This document shows, piece after piece, positions 16,315-25,624 of a DNA stretch of 64,000 nucleotides. Position 1 is the first letter of the stretch. Every line of letters starts with the position of its first letter. The DNA lies in contig JANWWL010000006.1 in the NCBI GenBank assembly GCA_025056155.1, positions 186,001 through 250,000 of the forward strand, in the 5' to 3' direction. Below the pieces are notes generated by a model. That model searched no databases, had not been told where the DNA came from, and saw only the letters and a program-made list of their open reading frames with translations. A program made the position numbers and the translations under genes. Source of the stretch: Sphingomonadaceae bacterium. Its GTDB lineage: Bacteria; Pseudomonadota; Alphaproteobacteria; Sphingomonadales; Sphingomonadaceae.

Positions 16315-19300
16315 TCAGAAGCGCAGCCGCAGCGTGGCCGCGTACCGCCGGCCCAAGGGATCGTAAGTCGACGGATAGGTGTTGCCGCTGTTGAACGCGG
16401 TAGGGCCGGCCTCCTGGCCCACGATGGGCGGGTCGGCGTTCAACAGGTTCTGCACCAGGAACGAGACGTTGATGTTCTCCGTCACGTTGAAGCCGACCGA
16501 CAGATCCAGGTAATGCTGATCCGGCATCTCGCGGAAGTTCACTTCCCGTCCGGCCAGGTTGCCCCCCGTCAGGCGCCCCTCGAAGTAGGGCGCGCGGGCG
16601 GCGTCCAGCGGCTCCTGGATGAAGCCCGTGAAGAAGCGGTGCAGCAACGAGACGTCGACGCGCTGCCAGCTCAGCGTGAAGCGATTGTAGATGCTGAACT
16701 CGGGCTGCAGCGAGCCGCAGTTGGTGCTGAAGAAGCCCAAGCATTCGCGGTTCACGCTGGTCGGGGTCGCCTGGAACTTGTTGGTGAAGGTGTAGTTCCC
16801 CACCACCGACACGGCGAAGTTCCAATCTTCCCCGATCGGGGTCGACCAGTTGGCCGTGAAGTCGATGCCCGACGTCTCGAGGCGGCCTTGGTTGGTGAGC
16901 GCCATGAACAGCCCGCGCACGACGTTGGGGTCGCCCGAAAGCGAGCCCGTGGCCGGGTCGCGGCTGATGCCGGTGGGGCCCACGCAGTCCGGATTCGTGA
17001 CACTCAGCTTGTCCGGGGCGAAGCAGGCCGCGATCCGGTCCCCCGGCGTGGGGTTCGTGATCGCGTTCGTCACCCGGATGTTGTAGTAGTCGACCGTCGC
17101 ACTGAAGTTGCGCACAAACTTGGGCGTGAACACTGCGCCCACGGTCCAGCTGGTCGAGTCTTCGGGTTTCAGCAAAGGATTGCCGCCGAACACCGCATTG
17201 ATCTGGCCCACCGTGGGCTGCGGGATGAATCCGATGGCCGACGGCGGCGCCCCTTGCGCGATGCAGACGTCGCGCAGCACGCCCGTCGGCACGGGCCGGC
17301 CGGGAATGGGCGTTCCGTCGTCCCGCAGGTTGGCGCAGGGATCGTCCGACAGGTTGGTGAGTTCGACGTTCTGCGGGAAGAAGAACTCCGTGATGTTGGG
17401 CGCGCGCGAGGCCTTGCCGTAGACTCCGCGAAGCCGCAGGCCTTCGAAGGGCGCCCACGAGCCTTCCGCTTTCCAGGTGAGCGTGTCGAAGGTGGGATTG
17501 CCGGCCGCGTCGACCGAGTACTTCGAGTAGCGCACCCCGCCGCCCACGGTCAGCTCTTCGAAGAAGCTGCGCCCGGTGATGAGGGGGACCTGGAGTTCCC
17601 CATAGATCTCCCACACGCTGTAGCCGCCGTCCACGTTGGGCTCGGCCCCCCCGGCGCCCCCCAGGTCGCCAGAGCTCGCGAGCGTGTCGGACGTGCGGGT
17701 CGCCCGATAGCCCCGGAATTCCGCACCCAGGGCGAAGTTCGCGTTCCGCTCGGCCAGCGGCGAGGCGATGCCGGTGTCGCCCTGCAGTAGGCCCCGACCC
17801 TGGATGAGGTCGGCCGTGTTCTCGACGAAGCTCTGCTCGTTGAGGAAGTCGTTCATCTCGGGCGTGATCGAGCCCGCCGGGCCGAACCAGTTCACCGGAA
17901 CGCAATCGTTCGACGGATCGAAGCAGACCGGATTGCCCGCCGCGTCGCGTCCCGCGAGCATCGATTGCCGCACCCGGGAGTTGAGATAATAGCCCTTGAT
18001 CTTCGACAGGTTGCGCGAGCGTCCGTAACTGCCCGAGACGTCCCACGTGACCCCTTCCACAAGACCGCCGCGCGCCCCGAACAGGAGGTCGTAGAAGTCG
18101 GTCGTGTACTCGCTGATGCGCGGGCCGAATTCCACCGCCCGCCGCCACAGGGTGACCCCGCGGACCTCGCGATAGTCGGCATCGCCGGGGCGCAGGCGGG
18201 GATTGGCCGCGCGCGCGCATTCATCCGGCGTGAAGCGCGGCCGGTAGTTGATGGTCGGGTCGAGGTCGAACGCGCAGAAGGCGTTGCGCTGTGCCGGAGT
18301 GAGGAAGGGATTGTTGAGCGGCACCGTCACGTTCGACAGTGCGAAGGCGCCTGATGGGGCGATGATCGTGGAGATGACGTTGTTCGAATAGAGGCCGCGG
18401 CCGTAGACCTCGATATCGTCCGCCACTTCGTAGCGGCCGGCCGCGTAGATGTTGATCCGCTCGAAGGGCACCTGGTAGACGTTGAAGGGATTGAAGTTGA
18501 ACGGATCGAAGGCGGCCGTCGTCCGGAACGCGGTGCCGTCGGCCGTCACTTGGCGGGCCCCGGCCTGGGGATTGAAGCAGGCGGGCTGACCTGGGCCGCC
18601 GCAGCCTACCGTGATCAGGTTGCCCGCCGTCGGGTTCACCAGCGTGAAGCGGGAGGGAACCGACGTGCCCGAACCGCTCGCGAAGCCCCCCAGGGTGGAA
18701 TAGGCCGTGAAGCCGAAGTCGCGGTCTCCCTGATAGACGGGCTGAACGTCGATGTAGCCGATACCCAGCACCACGTTGCCGCGGCCGTCGCCAGTGCCGG
18801 TGCCCACCACCAGGTCGGTGCGGAACCGCCGGCCGTCGCCCTGCTCGGTGATCCCAAGGTTCGAAGTGACGTCGATGCCGGTGAAGTCGCGCTTGGTGAT
18901 GAAGTTCACCACGCCCGACACGGCGTCGGCCCCGTAGGTGGTGGACGCCCCACCCGTCAGCACGTCGGCCCGCTGCACAAGGGCGAGCGGGATGTTGTTG
19001 ACGTCGAACACGCCGTTAAGGCCCGAGGGCGACAGCCGCACGCCGTCCAACAGCACGATGTTGCGGTTGGAGCCCAAGCCGCGGAGGTTGAGGAACGCCG
19101 CCCCGCCGTTGCCGTTGTTCACCTGGGCGCCGATCGACGGCACGACGCCCGGGATCTCGCGCAGCAGCTGTTCGGCGCTGTCGAACTGGCGCAGCTGGAT
19201 CTCTTGTTCGCCCACGACGTTGACCGGAGTCGCCGCGATCAGGTTGGGATCGCGGATCAGCGTGCCGGTGACCACGATCGTGCCGGGCTCGTCGGTCGTC

Positions 19301-19410
19301 GCGGCGGCCGTCTGACCCTGAGCCCAAGCGCCTCCACCCGCCAGAAGACCGAACGAGACGGCCAAGGTCGCCACACCACCCCGAAGCGCCGCACGCGAGA
19401 AGCTCGTCAT
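16315..19410 (-). CDS. TonB-dependent outer-membrane receptor
   Basis: This 1031-residue outer-membrane transporter has a signal peptide ending GGAWAQ at about residue 30, then a segment reading GTIVVTGTLIRD. The plug domain follows (about 45-170; LREIPGVVPS, FLNLRGLGSNRNIVLLDGVR, GGASTTYGADAVSGVVNF). The long beta-barrel ends LGRRYAATLRLRF with a terminal phenylalanine. Energy for uptake comes from TonB/ExbBD, which are not in this window. The barrel contains several cysteine pairs. It could import a siderophore, a peptide or another large ligand, and the sequence does not say which. It lies next to the hydroxylase and sulfotransferase-like genes. Confidence 0.92.
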   Translation of the reverse strand: MTSFSRAALRGGVATLAVSFGLLAGGGAWAQGQTAAATTDEPGTIVVTGTLIRDPNLIAATPVNVVGEQEIQLRQFDSAEQLLREIPGVVPSIGAQVNNGNGGAAFLNLRGLGSNRNIVLLDGVRLSPSGLNGVFDVNNIPLALVQRADVLTGGASTTYGADAVSGVVNFITKRDFTGIDVTSNLGITEQGDGRRFRTDLVVGTGTGDGRGNVVLGIGYIDVQPVYQGDRDFGFTAYSTLGGFASGSGTSVPSRFTLVNPTAGNLITVGCGGPGQPACFNPQAGARQVTADGTAFRTTAAFDPFNFNPFNVYQVPFERINIYAAGRYEVADDIEVYGRGLYSNNVISTIIAPSGAFALSNVTVPLNNPFLTPAQRNAFCAFDLDPTINYRPRFTPDECARAANPRLRPGDADYREVRGVTLWRRAVEFGPRISEYTTDFYDLLFGARGGLVEGVTWDVSGSYGRSRNLSKIKGYYLNSRVRQSMLAGRDAAGNPVCFDPSNDCVPVNWFGPAGSITPEMNDFLNEQSFVENTADLIQGRGLLQGDTGIASPLAERNANFALGAEFRGYRATRTSDTLASSGDLGGAGGAEPNVDGGYSVWEIYGELQVPLITGRSFFEELTVGGGVRYSKYSVDAAGNPTFDTLTWKAEGSWAPFEGLRLRGVYGKASRAPNITEFFFPQNVELTNLSDDPCANLRDDGTPIPGRPVPTGVLRDVCIAQGAPPSAIGFIPQPTVGQINAVFGGNPLLKPEDSTSWTVGAVFTPKFVRNFSATVDYYNIRVTNAITNPTPGDRIAACFAPDKLSVTNPDCVGPTGISRDPATGSLSGDPNVVRGLFMALTNQGRLETSGIDFTANWSTPIGEDWNFAVSVVGNYTFTNKFQATPTSVNRECLGFFSTNCGSLQPEFSIYNRFTLSWQRVDVSLLHRFFTGFIQEPLDAARAPYFEGRLTGGNLAGREVNFREMPDQHYLDLSVGFNVTENINVSFLVQNLLNADPPIVGQEAGPTAFNSGNTYPSTYDPLGRRYAATLRLRF

Positions 19411-19912
19411 TCGTGCAATCCTTCCCTGACCTGGCCCGCCCCCCGCAAGCCGACACCAACGCTCGCAGGGCCAGGGCCCCGACGCGGGGCACCGCTCAGG
19501 GCGCCCCCTCGGTTCCACGGCGCTTCCTATCGCGCCCCTGCCACCCACCTGTAAAGAATGAGGGCCGGCGCCGGCCACCGGACGAGGCGGCCCTGTGGCG
19601 AAAGCGCAACAGCGGATCGGCCGTTCGCCGCAAGTCCCGAACGAGCCCGCCCGCGAAGGGCCGAGAAACGCGGGGCCGAACCGACTTCCTGGGTCACCCG
19701 GCGCACGGGTCTTGCCGGGTCGTGGCCGAAGCGCGGAAGATGGACCCTCCGTGCGGCCTCCGGCACGGGCCGGCCATCGCGCGCACGCCCTGTGGCACCG
19801 GCGGCCAGCTCCGCCCGCCTGAGGTCTCCTCAGGCGAGCGGGCCGGGAAAGCCTTCAGCGCTCATCCCCTGGCGCGGGCTGCGCGACGCCCGGGCGGCGC
19901 GGGCGGGGGCTG
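19411..19912. other. 502-bp intergenic region with two inverted repeats
   Basis: No credible gene was found here. The region holds the 5' side of the TonB receptor gene. It contains a 14-bp perfect palindrome (GGCCGGCGCCGGCC, 19563-19576) and a 9-bp stem with a TCT loop (CGCCTGAGG, 19816-19824, with CCTCAGGCG, 19828-19836). The second lies just downstream of the minus-strand DUF2093 gene and could act in termination, although no T run follows. Short open frames on the plus strand look like GC-driven noise. Confidence 0.55.
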
Positions 19913-20131
19913 TCAGAGCAGGCCTTTGGCCCGGGCCTCGCGCCAGCGGCGATGCGCAGCTTCGGCATCCACATAGGCCTCCTGAAGCTCGTGGCTCCAA
20001 TAGCGCAGCTGGGCGAGCGGGATGGCCACTCCTGTGACCGCGCAGCGCACGTGGTCCCCGGGCTCCAGCACCTGGTAGCTCCCCGGCAGATAGCGCAGCC
20101 GTGCCGGCCGACCGTCGGGGGCCCGCAGCAC
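19913..20131 (-). CDS. DUF2093 domain protein
   Basis: This small cytoplasmic protein of 72 residues has the DUF2093 pattern (ARLRYLPGSYQVLEPGDHV, then CAVTGVAIPL and LRYWS). Its function is unknown. In many alphaproteobacteria this gene sits directly after xseA, as it does here, 11 bp downstream. The start is a GTG at 20131 with AAGG about 10 bases upstream. Two cysteine-free, basic/acidic helices form the C-terminal third. Confidence 0.85.
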   Translation of the reverse strand: MLRAPDGRPARLRYLPGSYQVLEPGDHVRCAVTGVAIPLAQLRYWSHELQEAYVDAEAAHRRWREARAKGLL

Positions 20132-20142
20132 GAGCGTCAGCC

Positions 20143-21498
20143 TTAGGGCCCGAGGTGGGGCGGATCGGGGATGGCGCCCACCTCGCCGTCACGCAGCCGC
20201 AGTCGAACGCGCGGGGCGGCGCGCACGGCCGTCGCGTCGGCCAGCACGCGTCCGCCTTCCGACAGCACGAGCGCATAGCCGCGGCCCAGCGTGCCCTGGG
20301 GCGACAGGCCCGTGATCAGCCGGTCCTTCGCGTCGAGCGCCTGCCGGCCGAAGCGCACGCGTTCGCGCAGCAAGCGCGGCTGCAGGCGCCCGGCGGTGGT
20401 GGCAAGCCGCGCGCGCGCCGTTCCCACCGCCACGGCCAGCGCCCGGGGCAGCGCGGCGCCCGTCGTGTCGAACCGGCTCCGCGCACCCGCGGCCCGGGCC
20501 TTGAGCGCGCGGGGCAGCCGCTCGGTGGCGTCGTCGAGCCGCTGCCCTAATCCTTCCACGAGGCGCATGGGCCGCGGCAGGCGGGCGGAAAGTCCTTCCA
20601 GCCGTTCGCGCCTTATGGTCGCAGCCCGGCGCCCGGCCTGGCGCATGCGCAGCCCGAGCCCCATGACCCGGTCCACGAGCTCGGCGCGCACGGGCACGGC
20701 CATTTCGGCCGCGGCCGTGGGCGTGGGCGCGCGCCGATCGGCCGCGTGGTCGAGAAGCGTGGTGTCGGTTTCATGGCCCACCGCCGAGATGAGCGGGATG
20801 CGGCTTTCGGCGGCGGCCCGCACCACCGCCTCGGTGTTGAAGGGCATCAGGTCCTCGACCGAGCCGCCGCCCCGGGCCACGATCAACAGGTCGGGGCGTC
20901 GGTCTTCGGGAAGGCGGTTGAAGCCGCGGATGGCGGCTGCGATCCTCAGTTCCGCTCCCTCGCCCTGCACCGGCACGGGCCACAGCAGCACGTCGCGCGG
21001 GAACCGGTCGGCCAGGCGGTGCAGGATGTCGCGGATGACGGCCCCCTGGGGCGAGGTGACGATCCCGATGCAGCGGGGCAGGAAGGGCAAGGGGCGCTTG
21101 CGCGCGGGGTCGAACAGGCCTTCGGCGGCCAGGCGCCGGCGCCGCTCCTCCACCTGGGCCAGAAGCGCGCCCACGCCCGCCACTTCCAGCCGGTCGACCA
21201 CGAGCTGATAGCGCGACCGGCCGGGAAAGGTGGTGAGCCGGCCGGTAGCCACCACCTCGAGGCCGTCCTCGGGGGCAAAGCGCAGGCTTTGGGCCACGCT
21301 GCGCCACATCACGGCGTCGAGCACGGCGTTCGCGTCCTTGAGGGCGAAATAGCAATGGCCCGAGCTCGCGTGGCGCTTGAAGCCCGAAAGCTCCCCCCGC
21401 ACCCGCACCAGGCCGAAGGCCGTCTCCACCGTGCGCTTGAGCGCCTGAGCCAGTTCCGAGACGCTGAGCTCGGGCAGGTTCGACGGCGCCGTGGCCAT
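20143..21498 (-). CDS. xseA: Exodeoxyribonuclease VII large subunit
   Basis: This is the large subunit of the single-strand-specific exonuclease VII, active in DNA repair and recombination. It is 451 residues. The N-terminal OB fold spans about 10-105 (VRVRGELSGFKRHASSGHCYFALKD). The central catalytic domain has IGIVTSPQGAVIRD, IVARGGGSVEDL and LISAVGHETDTTLLDHAAD. A long helical region follows, and the closing GTLGRGYALV beta segment is present. The small subunit xseB is not adjacent. The gene is divergent from purD across 76 bp. Confidence 0.95.
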   Translation of the reverse strand: MATAPSNLPELSVSELAQALKRTVETAFGLVRVRGELSGFKRHASSGHCYFALKDANAVLDAVMWRSVAQSLRFAPEDGLEVVATGRLTTFPGRSRYQLVVDRLEVAGVGALLAQVEERRRRLAAEGLFDPARKRPLPFLPRCIGIVTSPQGAVIRDILHRLADRFPRDVLLWPVPVQGEGAELRIAAAIRGFNRLPEDRRPDLLIVARGGGSVEDLMPFNTEAVVRAAAESRIPLISAVGHETDTTLLDHAADRRAPTPTAAAEMAVPVRAELVDRVMGLGLRMRQAGRRAATIRRERLEGLSARLPRPMRLVEGLGQRLDDATERLPRALKARAAGARSRFDTTGAALPRALAVAVGTARARLATTAGRLQPRLLRERVRFGRQALDAKDRLITGLSPQGTLGRGYALVLSEGGRVLADATAVRAAPRVRLRLRDGEVGAIPDPPHLGP

Positions 21499-21574
21499 GG
21501 ACGGACCCTAGCGACCGCGGCCGCCCGCCGCCAAGCCTTGCGTCGGCCCCGGACGACCGTCATGCGCTTGAGCC

Positions 21575-22840
21575 ATGCAGCCCCTGCGCGTCCTGTTGCT
21601 GGGGGGGGGCGGGCGCGAACATGCCATCGCGTGGCGTCTGGCCCAGTCGCCCCACCTCGCCCGGCTGTTCGCCGCCCCCGGCAATCCGGGCATCGCCGCC
21701 CACGCCACGCTGGTGCCGGAGCTCGACATCCTGGATCCGGACGCCGTGGCCCGCTGGGCCCAGGCCCAGGGCATCGACCTCGTCGTGCCCGGCCCCGAAG
21801 CGCCGCTGGTGGCCGGCGTGGCCGATGCCGTGACCGCCCGAGGCATCGCCGTGGCCGGGCCGTCCCGCGCGGCCGCCCGCCTGGAAGCCTCGAAGGCCTT
21901 CACGAAGGAGCTGTGCGCGGAGGCCGGCATTCCCACCGCCCGCTGGGCACGGTTCGACGCGCTGGCACCGGCGCTGGCCTACGTCCGTGCGCAGGGCGCC
22001 CCTATCGTCGTCAAGGCGGACGGGCTGGCGGCAGGCAAGGGCGTGACAGTGGCCGCCACCCTCGCCGAGGCCGAGGCCGCCTTGGCCCGCCTCGTCGCGC
22101 AAGGCTTGACTCCCGTCGTCGTCGAGGAGTGCCTGGCCGGCGAGGAGGCGAGCTTCTTCGTGGCCGCCCACGGCACGACGGCCGTGCCGCTGCTCGCCGC
22201 CCAAGACCACAAGCGCCTGGGGGAGGGCGACACCGGCCCCAACACGGGCGGCATGGGGGCCGTGGCGCCAGTCACGGCCTTGACACCCGAGACGGCCCGC
22301 CGGGTCATGGAATGCATCGTGCGGCCCACGCTTCAGGCCCTGGCCGCCCGGGGGGTCGAGTATCGCGGCATCCTGTTCGCCGGCCTGATGCTGACCGAGG
22401 ACGGCCCTAGGCTCTTGGAATGGAACGTCCGCCTGGGAGACCCCGAGGCCCAGGCGCTCATGATGCTCCTGGAATCGGATCTTCTGGAACTCCTCTGGGC
22501 CGTGGCCACGGGGGGGCTCGAGCGGATGTCGCTTGGCTGGGCGCCCGGCCGGGCCATCGCCGTGACCGTCGCGGCCCGCGGCTATCCGGCGGCGCCGGCG
22601 ACGGGCGCCGAAATCGGAGGCCTTGCGGACTGTGGCGCCACGGTGTTCCACGCCGGCACGAGCCTGAACGCCGGGCGGCTCGTGGCGGCCGGCGGCCGGG
22701 TGCTCACCGTGGCCGCCCGCGCCGGGACGCTGCGCGAGGCCGCCGCGCAGGCCTATGCCGCCATCGAAAGGATCAGCTTTGCCGACGCGGTCTTCCGCCG
22801 CGATATCGGCTGGCGCGAGCTCGCGAGGGAGGCTCCATGA
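21575..22840 (+). CDS. purD: Phosphoribosylamine-glycine ligase
   Basis: This ATP-grasp enzyme joins glycine to 5-phosphoribosylamine in purine synthesis. It is 421 residues. The N-terminal motif is LLLGGGGREHAIAW, and ATP-grasp motifs include VKADGLAAGKGV (near residue 147), EECLAGEEAS and the GARS signature GPNTGGMGA (near 221). LEWNVRLGDPEAQ provides metal ligands. Its TGA overlaps the next ATG (ATGA), linking it to the phosphotransferase gene. Confidence 0.96.
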   Translation: MQPLRVLLLGGGGREHAIAWRLAQSPHLARLFAAPGNPGIAAHATLVPELDILDPDAVARWAQAQGIDLVVPGPEAPLVAGVADAVTARGIAVAGPSRAAARLEASKAFTKELCAEAGIPTARWARFDALAPALAYVRAQGAPIVVKADGLAAGKGVTVAATLAEAEAALARLVAQGLTPVVVEECLAGEEASFFVAAHGTTAVPLLAAQDHKRLGEGDTGPNTGGMGAVAPVTALTPETARRVMECIVRPTLQALAARGVEYRGILFAGLMLTEDGPRLLEWNVRLGDPEAQALMMLLESDLLELLWAVATGGLERMSLGWAPGRAIAVTVAARGYPAAPATGAEIGGLADCGATVFHAGTSLNAGRLVAAGGRVLTVAARAGTLREAAAQAYAAIERISFADAVFRRDIGWRELAREAP

Positions 22841-23922
22841 GCGACATGGCCAGCCGCCAGGCCCAATTCGAGGGCACGACCGACGTCCGCGACGCGCACC
22901 GCTTCGACGAGGCGGCCCTGGACGCCTGGATGCGCGCCCACGTCGAAGGGTATCGCGGGCCGCTCACCGTTCGCCAGTTCCGGGGCGGGCAGTCCAACCC
23001 CACCTACAAGTTGGTCACGCCGGAACGCTCCTACGTGCTGCGGCGCAAACCGCCGGGGCCGCTCCTGAAGTCCGCCCATGCCGTCGACCGCGAGTTCCGC
23101 GTGATCTCGGCCCTTCATCCCACGGGCTTTCCCGTGGCCCGGCCCTATGGGCTGTGCACCGATGAGACGGTGATCGGCACCTGGTTCTACGTGATGGAGC
23201 ATGTGGAGGGCCGCATCGTCTGGGACGGAACCTTCCCCGACGTAGCGCGGGACCAGCGCCGGGCCCATTTCTGGGCGATGTGCGACACGCTGGCCTGGCT
23301 GCACCGCATCGACCCCGCCTCCGTGGGACTGGCCGACTTCGGCCGGCCCGGCAACTATTTCGCGCGCCAGATCGCGCGCTGGTCCAAGTCCTACGCCGAG
23401 GACGTGCCCTTCGCCGGCCGGGTGGAGGAGATGGAGAAGCTGGTAGACTGGCTTCCGGCCCACATCCCCCCGGGCGACGAGACGGCGATCGTCCACGGCG
23501 ACTATCGATGCGACAACATGATCTTCCACACCACCGAGCCGCGCGTGTTGGCGGTGCTCGACTGGGAACTTTCCACCCTGGGCCATCCCTTGGCCGACTT
23601 TTCCTATCATCTCATGATGTATCGGATGCCGCCCTCGGGCACCGTGGGGCTGGCCGAGGCCGACCTTGCGGCCCTCGACATCCCGACCGAGGCCGACTAC
23701 GTCGCGCGCTATTGCGCTGGCACCGGCCGCGACCCGGCCGAGGTGACGGCCATCATGGATTTTTGCATCGCCTACAACATGTTCCGGCTGGCCGCGATCG
23801 TCCACGGCATTCGCGCACGGGTGGCGCGGGGCACGGCGGCCAACCCGGCCGCCCAGGCCATGTCCGCCAACGTCGAGGTCTTGGCCCGCCGGGCTTGGGA
23901 ACAGGCGCAACGGGCGGCCTGA
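22837..23922 (+). CDS. Phosphotransferase family protein (ACAD10/11-like kinase)
   Basis: This 361-residue protein has the aminoglycoside-phosphotransferase/choline-kinase fold. Its motifs are GGQSNPTYKL (nucleotide loop, near residue 50), YVLRRKPPG (the ATP-binding lysine region), the catalytic loop IVHGDYRCDNM (near 222), and VLDWELSTLGHPLADFSYH for metal binding. This subgroup resembles the kinase domain of ACAD10/ACAD11, which phosphorylates 4-hydroxyacyl-CoA compounds, so a lipid or hydroxy-acid substrate is more likely than an antibiotic. It is coupled to purD by a 4-bp overlap. Confidence 0.85.
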   Translation: MSDMASRQAQFEGTTDVRDAHRFDEAALDAWMRAHVEGYRGPLTVRQFRGGQSNPTYKLVTPERSYVLRRKPPGPLLKSAHAVDREFRVISALHPTGFPVARPYGLCTDETVIGTWFYVMEHVEGRIVWDGTFPDVARDQRRAHFWAMCDTLAWLHRIDPASVGLADFGRPGNYFARQIARWSKSYAEDVPFAGRVEEMEKLVDWLPAHIPPGDETAIVHGDYRCDNMIFHTTEPRVLAVLDWELSTLGHPLADFSYHLMMYRMPPSGTVGLAEADLAALDIPTEADYVARYCAGTGRDPAEVTAIMDFCIAYNMFRLAAIVHGIRARVARGTAANPAAQAMSANVEVLARRAWEQAQRAA

Positions 23923-23929
23923 GGGTGGG

Positions 23930-24196
23930 CTAGCGGTCGCGGGCCAGGAGGAGGCCGGCGGCCAGCACCACGAGGAGGCCCAAGAGCCACACGAGCCCCA
24001 CCACCAGGCGGGTGGCGGGGGCCGCTTCCTCCAACAGGTCGGCCAGCCACACGAGCCGGGCCGGCGCCACGCCGAACCCTTCGCCCACCCGGAACACGAG
24101 CGGGCCCAGCGCGTCCACGCCCCGCCAGAGGGCGAGGCACAGGCCGGTCCAGCCCAGCGCCACGAGGCCGAGGACCAGGCCGCCGCGCCACGTCAC
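23930..24196 (-). CDS. Small membrane protein of unknown function
   Basis: This 88-residue protein has two hydrophobic segments (about residues 5-25 and 64-84) joined by a loop with several acidic residues. No domain is recognised. Its start lies 2 bp after the stop of the CBS-domain protein on the same strand, so it is probably translated with it. It may be an accessory subunit, which is inferred from position only. It ends about 8 bp from the convergent kinase gene. Confidence 0.65.
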   Translation of the reverse strand: MTWRGGLVLGLVALGWTGLCLALWRGVDALGPLVFRVGEGFGVAPARLVWLADLLEEAAPATRLVVGLVWLLGLLVVLAAGLLLARDR

Positions 24197-24198
24197 CG

Positions 24199-25500
24199 TC
24201 AGTCGGCCGGCAGGCGGCGCACGAGCAGCCGGTCGATCTTGCGGCCGTCCATGTCGACCACCTCGAAGCGGAAGCCGTGGGCGTCGAAATGTTCACCGGT
24301 GGCCGGGATGTGCTCGAGTTCGGCCAGCACGAAGCCCGCCACCGTCTGATAGTCCCGCTCCTCGTCCAGCCGGAACCCCAGCCGCTCGGCCAGCTCGTCG
24401 GCGGCGAGACTGCCCGAGACCAGGAGCGAGCCGTCCTCACGCTCCACGATGGCCGGCTCCTCGCCCTCGTCGAGGTCGGAGGCGAATTCGCCCGCGATCG
24501 CGGCCAAGAGGTCGGAAGGCGTCACCACCCCTTCGAAGTGGCCATACTCGTCGACGACGAAGGCCATCGGCACGTCGGAGTCGCGCAGGGCGGCCAGCAC
24601 CGCCGTGGCGTCGGCCACGTCGGGCACCACGGGCGGCTTGCGCATCAGCTCGCGCAGTGCCACGGGCCCGCCGGCCAGCACGGCGGCCAGCAGGTCCCGC
24701 GCCTGCACGATGCCCACCGCTCGGTCGACCGAGCCTTCGGCCACCACCAGGCGGGTGTGGGGCGTGCGCATCAGGTGGGCGCGCAGCGTCTCCCAGTCGG
24801 CGTCCGCATCGATCCAGTCGACGTCCACCCGCGGGGTCATCACGCCGCGCACGCGCCGGTCGGCCATGCGCATGATGCCCGTGATGAGCTCGCGCTCGTC
24901 CTCCTCGATCACCCCGGCGCTCTCGGCCTCGGCCACCACGGTGCGCAGCTCCTCCTCCGTCACGCCGGCGTCCCGCTCGCGCTTGAGGCCCAAGAGGGCG
25001 AAGACGGCCGCGGTCGAGGCGTCGAGGAGGGCCACCACGGGGCCGAACAGGCGGGTGAGAGCCGCCATCGGCGGCGCGGTCCAACAGGCCAGGCGCTCTG
25101 GCGAACGAAGCGCCAGCTGCTTGGGGACCAGTTCGCCCGCCACCAACGACAGGTAGGTGACGACGAGAACGACGAGCGCGAGGCCCAAGGGCCCGGCCAG
25201 GCCGGCCGGCACGCCCCACGCCATCAGGCCCCGCGCCACCGGCCCGCCCAGCACCGCGGCCGAAAAGGCCCCGCTGCCGATGCCCACCAGCGTGATCCCA
25301 ACCTGCACGGCCGAGAGGAACCGGCCCTGGGCTTCCTGCAGGCGGATGGCGGTGGCCGCCCCTCGCACGCCCGCCCGCTCGAGAAGCTGCAGGCGCGCCC
25401 GCCGCGCCGAAACGATGGCGAGCTCGGCGGCCGCGAACGCCCCGTTCACCAGGATGAGCAACAGGACGAGCCCGAGATCGACCCAGGGGAAGGCGGGCAT
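24199..25500 (-). CDS. Hemolysin-family CNNM/CorC-type transporter-associated protein
   Basis: This 433-residue membrane protein has the standard order of the family. The N-terminal DUF21/CNNM transmembrane domain spans about residues 1-190 (LVNGAFAAAELAIVSARR, SLVAGELVPKQLAL). A CBS pair follows at about 205-325 (MTPRVDVDWID; VDEYGHFEGVVTPSDLL). The C-terminal CorC_HlyC domain spans about 345-430. Members are linked to magnesium or cobalt efflux, and true hemolytic activity is not expected. The ATG at 25500 matches the family, and upstream extension to 25812 is not family-like. A small membrane protein gene follows after 2 bp. Confidence 0.9.
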   Translation of the reverse strand: MPAFPWVDLGLVLLLILVNGAFAAAELAIVSARRARLQLLERAGVRGAATAIRLQEAQGRFLSAVQVGITLVGIGSGAFSAAVLGGPVARGLMAWGVPAGLAGPLGLALVVLVVTYLSLVAGELVPKQLALRSPERLACWTAPPMAALTRLFGPVVALLDASTAAVFALLGLKRERDAGVTEEELRTVVAEAESAGVIEEDERELITGIMRMADRRVRGVMTPRVDVDWIDADADWETLRAHLMRTPHTRLVVAEGSVDRAVGIVQARDLLAAVLAGGPVALRELMRKPPVVPDVADATAVLAALRDSDVPMAFVVDEYGHFEGVVTPSDLLAAIAGEFASDLDEGEEPAIVEREDGSLLVSGSLAADELAERLGFRLDEERDYQTVAGFVLAELEHIPATGEHFDAHGFRFEVVDMDGRKIDRLLVRRLPAD

Positions 25501-25624
25501 GGCGCCGGTCTCGCTATGACGGAGCGAGCCGGCGCGCTCAAGGCCGGCCGGCCCCTCGGGGTGGAAAACCGCCGCCGGCCAGCGTAAGGCCCGCGACGAC
25601 GTGAGCCCGCAGCGGAGAGCCTCC

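Noticed and set aside
19413-20037. Plus-strand frames in the region upstream of the TonB receptor
   Set aside because: Composition is typical of GC noise, two frames overlap each other, and one runs into DUF2093 on the opposite strand.
22837-23922. Aminoglycoside resistance gene
   Set aside because: The fold is shared, but motifs fit the ACAD10/11-like housekeeping group and the gene is coupled to purD.
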